From positions 1 through 9,422 of the forward strand of contig JAAZJF010000271.1 in the NCBI GenBank assembly GCA_012800475.1: a DNA stretch of 9,422 nt, in the 5' to 3' direction. Position 1 is the stretch's first letter; every line of letters starts with the position of its first letter. The notes under the pieces are model-generated. The model was not told where the DNA came from. It worked only from the letters and a program-made list of their open reading frames with translations, and did no database searches. A program made the position numbers and the translations under genes. The stretch comes from Gammaproteobacteria bacterium (GTDB lineage: Bacteria > Pseudomonadota > Gammaproteobacteria > Pseudomonadales > Pseudomonadaceae). This document shows, piece by piece, positions 1 through 5,600 of this stretch.

Positions 1-693
1 GAAATCAAAGGCGTGAGCAAAGCCTACGGTGACCGTGTTCTGCTGGATGACCTGTCATTCACCCTGCCTAAAGGTGCCATTGTGGGCGTGATCGGTGGTA
101 ACGGTGCGGGTAAGTCCACACTGTTCCGCATGATCATGGGTGTTGAACAACCTGACTCAGGCGAAATCATTATCGGCGATAGCGTCAAACTCGCAAGCGT
201 TGATCAGCAGCGTGACAGTCTGGATGGCTCTAAAACCGTCTGGGAGCAGATTTCTGACGGTTACGACATGATTAAAGTCGGTAACTATGAAGTGCCATCA
301 CGTGGTTATGTGGGTCGCTTTAACTTTAAGGGCTCTGATCAGCAAAAGTTTGTTAAGGACTTGTCCGGTGGTGAGCGTGGTCGTTTGCACTTAGCCTTAA
401 CACTGAAACAAGGCGCTAACGTGCTGCTGCTCGATGAGCCGTCCAACGACCTCGATGTGGAAACTTTACGCGCATTGGAAGAAGCCCTATTGGACTTCCC
501 AGGTTCAGCCATTGTGATCTCGCACGACCGTTGGTTCTTAGACCGTATCGCTACGCACATCTTGTCTTATGAAGATGACTCCAGCGTTGTCTTCTTTGAA
601 GGCAACTACACTGAATACGAAGCCGATCGTAAGAAACGTTTGGGCGATGCTGCCGCGCAACCCAAGCGCGTACGTTACAAGCGCTTAGCGTAA
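1..693 (+). CDS. ettA: EttA, energy-dependent translational throttle ABC-F ATPase (C-terminal part)
   Basis: This is the last 230 residues of an ABC-F protein; the first codon of the window (GAA) is already in frame, so the gene begins upstream. EttA is about 555 residues long, so the fragment is essentially the second ABC domain. Counting from the window edge, the Walker A motif GGNGAGKST is at residues 32-40, the ABC signature LSGGE at 121-125, Walker B VLLLDEP at 141-147 with its catalytic Glu, and the switch His in SHDRWFLDR at 175. The stretch PSRGYVGRFNFKG and the C-terminus PKRVRYKRLA are characteristic of EttA rather than Uup or YheS. From the family, EttA binds the ribosomal E site and gates the first elongation steps according to the ATP/ADP ratio; it is cytoplasmic. 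Small differences from the E. coli protein as I remember it are Gly for Pro in Walker A and Ser for Thr after Walker B; neither should stop ATP hydrolysis. The identification is very secure. Confidence 0.94.
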   Translation, partial: EIKGVSKAYGDRVLLDDLSFTLPKGAIVGVIGGNGAGKSTLFRMIMGVEQPDSGEIIIGDSVKLASVDQQRDSLDGSKTVWEQISDGYDMIKVGNYEVPSRGYVGRFNFKGSDQQKFVKDLSGGERGRLHLALTLKQGANVLLLDEPSNDLDVETLRALEEALLDFPGSAIVISHDRWFLDRIATHILSYEDDSSVVFFEGNYTEYEADRKKRLGDAAAQPKRVRYKRLA

Positions 694-703
694 CGCTATT
701 TAT

Positions 704-751
704 ATTTCATCAGCCACTGCACTTTTTAAGCTGCAGTGGGTCTGATGAAAT
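704..751 (+). terminator. Long bulged hairpin after ettA, possible terminator
   Basis: The left arm at 704-721 is complementary to the right arm at 732-751 over 18 base pairs, with a two-base bulge in the right arm (740-741 region). The ten-base loop (722-731) can itself close with CTT/AAG. It starts 10 bases after the ettA stop codon, where a transcript end is expected. However, no T tract follows on either strand, so this is not a textbook intrinsic terminator. It could act as a 3' stabilising stem or an RNase-processed end, or help termination with Rho. The hairpin is clear; its function is inferred. Confidence 0.5.
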
Positions 752-788
752 GTAACAACAGTCAGCTTAGAGATCATTCGATAGTCGA

Positions 789-818
789 TTGACACTTTAT
801 TTAAAACTCACTGACTAT
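789..818 (+). promoter_or_regulatory. Likely sigma-70 promoter of arfA
   Basis: A perfect -35 box TTGACA is at 789-794. The best -10 candidate is GACTAT at 813-818 (3 of 6 consensus bases), giving an 18-base spacer. Transcription would start near 825, leaving about 20 bases of leader that includes the ribosome binding site. An imperfect inverted repeat of TCGA (785-788 region) touches the upstream edge of the -35 box; I would not call it an operator without more evidence. Confidence 0.5.
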
Positions 819-833
819 GAGCCCTGCATTCAC

Positions 834-840
834 AAGGAGT
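834..840 (+). promoter_or_regulatory. Ribosome binding site of arfA
   Basis: AAGGAGT is a near-perfect Shine-Dalgarno sequence ending five bases before the ATG at 846. It fixes the start codon of the short gene and argues strongly that this 55-codon frame is really translated. Confidence 0.8.
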
Positions 841-845
841 AAGCC

Positions 846-1013
846 ATGAGCAAGCGTTGTGAAAAACGCACCAACAAAGCCAAATCCATTATTGCCCAAC
901 CGCTGTTTCGCAGCCGCCAAGAACAGGCGAAAAAAGGTAAAGGCAGTTACCGCCGCAACAAACAAGCCTCTGTGTCGTATGGCCCAGAGGCTTTTCTTTC
1001 TCTAGCGGCTTAA
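846..1013 (+). CDS. arfA: ArfA, alternative ribosome-rescue factor A
   Basis: This 55-codon gene encodes a very basic peptide. Residues 18-37 contain QPLFRSR and KKGKGSYRR, which match the conserved core of ArfA (in E. coli, DPLFRQR followed by KKGKGSYMR). Family knowledge: ArfA enters the empty mRNA channel of ribosomes stalled at the 3' end of a non-stop mRNA through its basic tail, and recruits release factor RF2 to hydrolyse the peptidyl-tRNA. It is the backup to tmRNA. The start is fixed by a strong ribosome binding site five bases upstream. The conserved core ends near residue 37, and codons 41 to 49 lie in an intrinsic terminator whose U tract covers codons 50-53. Most transcripts should therefore lack the stop codon at 1011-1013, as is known for arfA in other proteobacteria. 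The full-length product would end in Phe-Leu-Ser-Leu-Ala-Ala. The gene is short enough to be missed by annotation. I am confident of the family; the regulation is inferred from the layout. Confidence 0.92.
   Translation: MSKRCEKRTNKAKSIIAQPLFRSRQEQAKKGKGSYRRNKQASVSYGPEAFLSLAA
964..1003 (+). terminator. Intrinsic terminator inside the arfA reading frame
   Basis: A nine-base-pair GC-rich stem pairs 964-972 (AAGCCTCTG) with 985-993 (CAGAGGCTT). After one mismatch, it can extend by G974-C983, U975-G982 and C976-G981 around a GUAU loop. It is followed at once by the T-rich run TTTTCTTTC (992-1000). This is a canonical Rho-independent terminator, but it sits 8 to 20 bases before the arfA stop codon. 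The released transcript would end around codons 50-53 without a stop, making arfA mRNA a tmRNA substrate. Confidence 0.88.
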
Positions 1014-1066
1014 GATTGCCTATTGCCTTTATGATCAACAGTACATTATTGTGATTAAGCCGACTT

Positions 1067-1072
1067 TATAAT
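1067..1072 (+). promoter_or_regulatory. -10 box candidate for the lytic transglycosylase gene
   Basis: A perfect TATAAT lies 49 bases before the ATG at 1121, so transcription would start near 1079. No good -35 box is present at 16-18 bases upstream (1043-1050 is ACATTATT), and there is no TG extension. The preceding arfA terminator makes a separate promoter for this gene likely, but its exact form is uncertain. Confidence 0.4.
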
Positions 1073-1120
1073 ACCGCTCAGCATGTTAAAGTTGAGTCCT
1101 ACTACACATCGAGATGACCC

Positions 1121-2395
1121 ATGCTTGAGCGCTTTTCTTCTTTTTATTGTGCGATCACCATTGGATTGTTATGCGGCCCAGCTTTTGCAGCCACACCCGC
1201 CCCTTTAATAACACCCAGCGCATCCCCTAGCACCCAATCGAGCACGCCTTTAGCCACGCAACGCAGCTTTGCTGACTGGCGCGCAGGCTTGCGCATGCAA
1301 GCGCTCAACGAGGGCATCACACCCTTATTATTTGAACAGGCTTTTGCTGGTTTAACGCTGGATCCACAAGTCATTGCTGCCGATCAAAGCCAACCTGAGT
1401 TCAGTCGCCCAGTGTGGGAATACTTAGACAGTGCTGTTTCCTCTTGGCGTGTTGCACGGGGTAAAGCACTGCTGGCTGAGCACGCTAAAGTCTTACGCGC
1501 CATCGAGTCACGCTATCAGGTAGACCCCAGCATTTTGGTGGCCGTTTGGGGCATGGAAAGTGGTTTCGGTCAAAACATTGGTAGCAAAAATGTCATTCGT
1601 TCACTGGCCACTCTAGCCTATGAAGGTCGCCGCAGCGCCTTTTGGCGCAGTCAATTGCTGGCCGCTTTACATATTTTACAAGAAGGCGATATCAGCCCCA
1701 ATGCGATGCTCGGCTCATGGGCTGGGGCGATGGGGCAAACTCAATTTATGCCCACCACATACCGCCAATATGCAGTCGATTTTGATGGCAATGGCCGCCG
1801 TGATATTTGGCGCTCAAGCGATGATGCTCTGGCCTCTGCAGCGAATTACTTAAGCTTATCGGGCTGGCAACACAATCAGCCTTGGGGTTTTGAAGTTGAG
1901 TTACCCAGCCGTGACTTTGATTATATTCTGGCTGATGGCGCACTCAAAAAGACCTTAGCCCAGTGGCAAGCTTTAGGGATTAAGCCGCGTAACAAGATCA
2001 ACCTACGCCCACTCAAACAACAGCAAGCCACTTTATTCTTACCCAGCGGCCATAACGGTCCGGCGTATTTACTTTTAGATAACTTTCGCAGCATCTTAAA
2101 GTACAACAACTCATCCTCATATGCCTTAGCCATCGGGCTGTTGGCCAATGCTTTGAAAGGCGATTATAGTGCGCCCGTTGTTTGGCCAAAGCATGAGCGT
2201 ATGCTCAGCCGTACCGAACGCGTCGAACTGCAAACGCTGCTCAATTCTTTAGGATTTGACAGTGGCAATCCTGATGGGATTATCGGTGTGAATTCACGCC
2301 AGGCCGTGCGCGACTTTCAACAGTCACAAGGTTTAGCAGCCGATGGCCACCCCAACGAAGAGTTGCTTAAAAGTGTGCGTAAAGCAGCACGCTAA
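1121..2395 (+). CDS. Lytic murein transglycosylase, MltB/SltB family (GH103), with peptidoglycan-binding domain
   Basis: The 424-residue product cleaves the MurNAc-GlcNAc bond of peptidoglycan in the periplasm, forming 1,6-anhydro ends. Residues 1-23 form a Sec signal peptide ending AFA, followed by a Pro/Ser/Thr-rich linker to about residue 47. The catalytic SLT_2 domain spans about residues 48-350. It includes AVWGMESGFG (141-150), in which Glu146 should be the catalytic acid, GSWAGAMGQTQFMP (198-211), and DFDGNGRRDIW (220-230), all family signatures. Residues 363-418 form a PG_binding_1 repeat, containing LQTLLNSLGF, DGIIGVNSRQAV and DFQQSQGL. Plain MltB lacks this last domain, so the protein resembles the SltB2/SltB3 type of Pseudomonas; I cannot tell which, so I give no symbol. 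Although LLC occurs in the signal, the residue before Cys is Leu, which does not fit a lipobox, so a soluble periplasmic enzyme is more likely. The ribosome binding site is weak (GAG at 1111-1113). The gene converges on the next one with a 12-base gap. Confidence 0.92.
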   Translation: MLERFSSFYCAITIGLLCGPAFAATPAPLITPSASPSTQSSTPLATQRSFADWRAGLRMQALNEGITPLLFEQAFAGLTLDPQVIAADQSQPEFSRPVWEYLDSAVSSWRVARGKALLAEHAKVLRAIESRYQVDPSILVAVWGMESGFGQNIGSKNVIRSLATLAYEGRRSAFWRSQLLAALHILQEGDISPNAMLGSWAGAMGQTQFMPTTYRQYAVDFDGNGRRDIWRSSDDALASAANYLSLSGWQHNQPWGFEVELPSRDFDYILADGALKKTLAQWQALGIKPRNKINLRPLKQQQATLFLPSGHNGPAYLLLDNFRSILKYNNSSSYALAIGLLANALKGDYSAPVVWPKHERMLSRTERVELQTLLNSLGFDSGNPDGIIGVNSRQAVRDFQQSQGLAADGHPNEELLKSVRKAAR

Positions 2396-2407
2396 TCGCG
2401 TTATAGA

Positions 2408-4036
2408 CTAGAGTTCAGGCGCGACATAGATTTCAACTGTGTTGCGCCCCGCATGTTTAGCCGCATACAACGCCTGATCGGCTAATACCGTTAATGCCAC
2501 GGTATCTGCCTGACCATCGTATGCGAAAATACCGGCGCTGAAAGTGCACATTAAATCTCTTGCATCAGTGGCAAAGCGTATTTGCGAAAAACGCTGGCGA
2601 ATATCATTGATCACCTTTTGTGCTGACTCTGCATCTGTATTGGGTAAAATCACCGCAAATTCTTCGCCACCGTAACGCCCAATAGAATCGGTGCGGCGCA
2701 AACGCTGCTTTAAAAAGAGCGCTAAGCTTTTAATAACTTTATCGCCAACCAAGTGCCCGTAAGTGTCATTCACCTGTTTAAAGTGATCGATATCAATCAT
2801 TACAAAGCACATTGGCTGTTGCGTTTTTTGCGCGCGGTTACGGGCATCATCAAGCAACTGCAAAATATGTGTGTGGTTAAACAGGCCGGTTAAGCTGTCA
2901 CGCAGCAAACGTGATTTTATGTAACGGGCACGAATCGCGCGATTGCGCACCGTGGCAACTAAATGACTGGGTTTAACCGGCTTCATTAAAAAGTCATCAG
3001 CGCCTTCACTGAGCGCATTGAGTTGTTTGTCCAGATCATTTTCAGCCGATAAGTAAATAATGGGCACACCGACAAAACGATCATGAAAACGTATGACTTT
3101 AGCCAATTCAGGCCCATCGCACTGCGGCATATATAAATCTAAAATCACCACATCCGGATCAAAGTCTAAAAGCTCAATCAATGCCTGCGTGGGATCGTTG
3201 ATCGCTCGAGTCACTACACCGGCAGAATTAAGAACGCTCTCAGTAAAGGCAGATTGTGTTTTTGAATCATCTACAACCAGCGCTTTATATGGCTCAGCCT
3301 GCACCGTAGACACCCAAGTTTCCAGCTTTTCCAGCACGCTCGATGCATCTAACACATCCACTGCAAACGCTTCACCACCGGCACGCACTGCAGCCAACTG
3401 TGTTTGTGCATCGACCGATGTTTTACTATAGAAATAAATGGGAATCTGCGTGTCGTGTTCTTGCTTGAGTTGCCGCGCTAATTCTAAACCGTAGTTTTTT
3501 GCGGCAAAGTTGATATCCAACACAATCACCGCAGGATGCCGGCGCGCCAGCGCTTGTAAAAAACCAGCGCCATTGGCAAACACTTCTACCTGAAAATAAA
3601 ACGATTGCAGTTGCTGGGCTAAATGCTGTGCCTGTTCGGCGCTGCGCAAAGCAATATAGATGGGTTTGCGCACCATCGTTGGCAAAAAAACCTGATCAAT
3701 CTGCTCGCCATCGCGCAAGCCCGTTTGTAAGAGCTGCTGTAAAAGACGGGTGATGCTTTCAATAAAGTAGCTGTTTAAGCGATTACCATTGGCTTGAATA
3801 GCCGACAGGATATCCAGTAACTGCTGAGCGATATACACATGTTCAGGCTGCTCAAAACGCTCGGCATAACGTAATAAACGCTGCGAGGCTTCTTGCATAT
3901 TCGTCAGTTCTTGGGCGCTCCACTGCGTACTGTGCAAGTTCTGCCACAGCTCTAAAAGCTGACGCGACTGATTAATCACTCGCTGAGCAAAGTGCTGTTT
4001 TAAACGCTGTAAATGCTGCTCCTGAGAACCTGTCAT
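2408..4036 (-). CDS. Response regulator diguanylate cyclase: helical N-terminus, two receivers, GGDEF
   Basis: This 542-residue cytoplasmic protein should make cyclic di-GMP from two GTP. Residues 1-115 are helical and Gln/Leu-rich, perhaps HPt-like but without the HxxKG phosphorylation motif. Residues 124-242 form a receiver that keeps Asp174 (VIVLD) and Ser204 but has no acidic pair and no conserved Lys, so it is probably not phosphorylated. Residues 251-370 form a complete receiver: Asp256/Asp257, acceptor Asp300 in VVILDLYMP, Ser330 and Lys352 in MKPVK. The GGDEF domain starts at DSLTGLFN (380-387), has the metal/substrate motif DIDHFKQVND (415-424), the active-site loop GGEEF (456-460), and an RxxD inhibitory site (447-450) at the canonical five-residue distance. 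It is therefore likely active and subject to product inhibition. The order resembles PleD plus an N-terminal extension. No partner histidine kinase is adjacent. The start ATG has GGAG (complement of 4048-4051) 11 bases upstream. Confidence 0.92.
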   Translation of the reverse strand: MTGSQEQHLQRLKQHFAQRVINQSRQLLELWQNLHSTQWSAQELTNMQEASQRLLRYAERFEQPEHVYIAQQLLDILSAIQANGNRLNSYFIESITRLLQQLLQTGLRDGEQIDQVFLPTMVRKPIYIALRSAEQAQHLAQQLQSFYFQVEVFANGAGFLQALARRHPAVIVLDINFAAKNYGLELARQLKQEHDTQIPIYFYSKTSVDAQTQLAAVRAGGEAFAVDVLDASSVLEKLETWVSTVQAEPYKALVVDDSKTQSAFTESVLNSAGVVTRAINDPTQALIELLDFDPDVVILDLYMPQCDGPELAKVIRFHDRFVGVPIIYLSAENDLDKQLNALSEGADDFLMKPVKPSHLVATVRNRAIRARYIKSRLLRDSLTGLFNHTHILQLLDDARNRAQKTQQPMCFVMIDIDHFKQVNDTYGHLVGDKVIKSLALFLKQRLRRTDSIGRYGGEEFAVILPNTDAESAQKVINDIRQRFSQIRFATDARDLMCTFSAGIFAYDGQADTVALTVLADQALYAAKHAGRNTVEIYVAPEL

Positions 4037-4326
4037 ACCCTATATCGCTCCGTTAACCGCCATGTATTTAAGCGGGATGTACTGCAACTCAACATACTAC
4101 ATCTATGCTAAAACAGCCAATATTTCATTGACCTTGTTACAATATACAGGTATGACGATATATTTATAACTGTATGAAGTGACTATAGAGCGCTCGATGT
4201 TCTGCAGGCTGGCGGATAAATGTTCGTCAATGGCCTGCACAACTGCTATGGCATACTCTATAGTAGACGCAATACACACAGCAGTTACGCCAGACTGTTC
4301 ACCAAACGCAATACAAGGGCTTACTC
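4037..4326. other. Divergent intergenic region between the diguanylate cyclase and DUF2333 genes
   Basis: This 290-base AT-rich stretch must hold the promoters for both neighbours. The right half can form several RNA helices on the + strand: ACTATAGAG (4182-4190) with CTCTATAGT (4256-4264), and nested inside it TGCAGGC (4203-4209) with GCCTGCA (4233-4239). AACTGCT (4241-4247) with AGCAGTT (4280-4286) would compete with the outer helix. GAGCGCTC at 4188-4195 is a perfect palindrome. The short open frames here have no ribosome binding site or recognisable product. I see no clear minus-strand promoter for the cyclase gene; GTTGAG-like and TTAAAT-like boxes are too weak to call. Confidence 0.5.
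4128..4156 (+). promoter_or_regulatory. Candidate sigma-70 promoter for the DUF2333 gene
   Basis: TTGACC (4128-4133, 5 of 6 consensus bases) and TATGAC (4151-4156, 4 of 6) are separated by exactly 17 bases. Transcription would start near 4163, giving an unusually long leader of about 165 bases before the ATG at 4327. A second possible -10, TATAAC at 4165-4170, has no good -35 partner. Confidence 0.45.
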
Positions 4327-5415
4327 ATGCTCAATTGGAAAAAACGCTCACGAAATGCTCGTGACCAAGTTAATGATTCAGTCGACGATGTTAAAAGCTA
4401 CCTGGGTGGCATTTGGTTCAGTCGCACACTTCTCACTGTTTTAGGGCTTTACCTGATTGCCACACTGATTATCGGTTGGTATTGGAGTCAAGAACCGGAT
4501 GCTTTCCCGGTACAAGAACACGCCCAACAGTCTGCTGAAAAAGCACAGCGCTCTTTAGTCAACGGCTACACCACCGTGGAAACACTCAAGCAAGTGGCCG
4601 CAACTCTGCTGGAAAAACCCGGCGGTTACCTCACCAATGACTACGCACCACCGGGTATTTGGTTAGATAATATGCCTTCATGGGAATACGGCGTTTTAGT
4701 GCAAGTGCGTGACTTATCACGTGCCTTGCGTAAAGACTTCGCGCGCTCACAATCACAGTCCGCTGAAGATGCTGACTTGGCCAAAGCCGAACCACGCTTT
4801 AACTTTGATAATAAAAGCTGGGTGTTACCTGCCACTGAAGATGAGTACCGCTTAGGTATTAAATCACTGGAACGCTACTTAACGCGCTTAAGTGACCCAA
4901 GCAAATCAAATACACAGTTTTATGCACGCGCCGATAACCTCAACAACTGGTTAGGTGATGTCGCAACTCGCTTAGGTTCATTGTCGCAACGCTTATCAGC
5001 CAGTGTGGGTAAAGCACGCCTCAATATGGATCTGGACGAGACAATCGATGTTGATGGCACGTATGTCGCTTCAGTGAAAAACAATAAAGGTGTGAAAGAA
5101 GAAATTATTAAAACGCCTTGGTTGCAAATTGATAACGTCTTTTATGAGGCGCGCGGTCAAGCTTGGGCGCTGTCGCACTTCTTACGCGCGATAGAAATTG
5201 ACTTTGCTGACGTGATTGCTAAAAAGAACGCCACCATTAGCGTGCGTCAAATCATTCGCGAACTTGAAGCAGCGCAAGAATCATTGTGGAGTCCTATGGT
5301 GCTCAATGGCGACGGTTACGGCATTTTAGCCAACCACTCGCTGGTGATGGCTAACTATGTATCGCGGGCTAACGCAGCCATTATTGAGTTACGCCAGTTA
5401 TTATCACAAGGCTAA
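4327..5415 (+). CDS. DUF2333 family inner-membrane protein
   Basis: The 362-residue product matches my recollection of the DUF2333 family (conserved in Pseudomonas and related gammaproteobacteria), whose function is not established. A short basic cytoplasmic N-terminus (residues 1-32, with a charged helical part) is followed by one strongly hydrophobic segment at about 33-53 (LLTVLGLYLIATLIIGWYW). The remaining 300 or so residues would be periplasmic, giving a type II single-pass topology. The segment 97-120, with KPGGYL, APPGIWLDNMPSWE and WEYG, looks like the most conserved part. The rest is helical and polar, with LxxL-type repeats around 175-260 and no enzyme motif that I recognise. The start is supported by AAGGG at 4315-4319, seven to eight bases before the ATG. 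It is a single gene, divergent from the diguanylate cyclase and convergent with the catabolic operon. The family call is good; no role can be assigned from sequence. Confidence 0.82.
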   Translation: MLNWKKRSRNARDQVNDSVDDVKSYLGGIWFSRTLLTVLGLYLIATLIIGWYWSQEPDAFPVQEHAQQSAEKAQRSLVNGYTTVETLKQVAATLLEKPGGYLTNDYAPPGIWLDNMPSWEYGVLVQVRDLSRALRKDFARSQSQSAEDADLAKAEPRFNFDNKSWVLPATEDEYRLGIKSLERYLTRLSDPSKSNTQFYARADNLNNWLGDVATRLGSLSQRLSASVGKARLNMDLDETIDVDGTYVASVKNNKGVKEEIIKTPWLQIDNVFYEARGQAWALSHFLRAIEIDFADVIAKKNATISVRQIIRELEAAQESLWSPMVLNGDGYGILANHSLVMANYVSRANAAIIELRQLLSQG

Positions 5416-5425
5416 TCTGCTCAAA

Positions 5426-5455
5426 CCGCCCTAGCCTGCAATATGGCTACGGCGG
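5426..5455 (+). terminator. Hairpin after the DUF2333 gene, weak terminator candidate
   Basis: CCGCCCTAGCC (5426-5436) pairs with GGCTACGGCGG (5445-5455), 11 positions with one mismatch, around an eight-base loop. It begins ten bases after the stop codon at 5413-5415. No T run follows, so termination would need Rho, or the stem may simply protect the 3' end. Confidence 0.45.
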
Positions 5456-5515
5456 CTCAACCCTTGCTTGCCAGCGCTGATAGATGAGACTTCAAGCCGT
5501 GGCATCAACAGCTAC

Positions 5516-5563
5516 AAAAAAGCCTCAAATCTGCCTATCCACACGACAGGCAAAATTGAGGCT
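5516..5563 (-). terminator. Intrinsic terminator of the acyl-CoA catabolic operon
   Basis: On the minus strand, AGCCTCAATTTTGCCT (complement of 5548-5563) pairs with AGGCAGATTTGAGGCT (complement of 5521-5536), 16 positions with two mismatches. Six T residues follow (complement of 5516-5521). It begins 38 bases after the enoyl-CoA hydratase stop codon, the expected end of the operon. There is no T run on the + strand side, so it serves the minus strand only. The 5456-5515 stretch between this and the previous hairpin shows nothing else. Confidence 0.85.
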
Positions 5564-5600
5564 GCATTGTTTGTGCAGTCTTCTACACTAAAACGCTCAG

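Noticed and set aside
1049..1072. TTGTGA (1049-1054) as the -35 box for the TATAAT at 1067
   Set aside because: The spacer would be only 12 bases, too short for sigma-70 promoters.
1121..1190. Lipoprotein signal in the lytic transglycosylase
   Set aside because: The Cys is preceded by Leu rather than Gly, Ala or Ser, and an ordinary signal peptidase I site (AFA) follows a few residues later.
3093..3431. A 112-codon + strand open frame inside the diguanylate cyclase gene
   Set aside because: It is antisense to well-conserved receiver-domain codons, and Ser/Thr/Ala-rich as expected of a shadow frame.
4179..4444. Two overlapping short + strand open frames (61 and 74 codons) in the divergent intergenic region
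   Set aside because: Neither has a ribosome binding site or recognisable product, they are Cys- and Ser-rich nonsense-like sequences, and both overlap the start of the DUF2333 gene out of frame.
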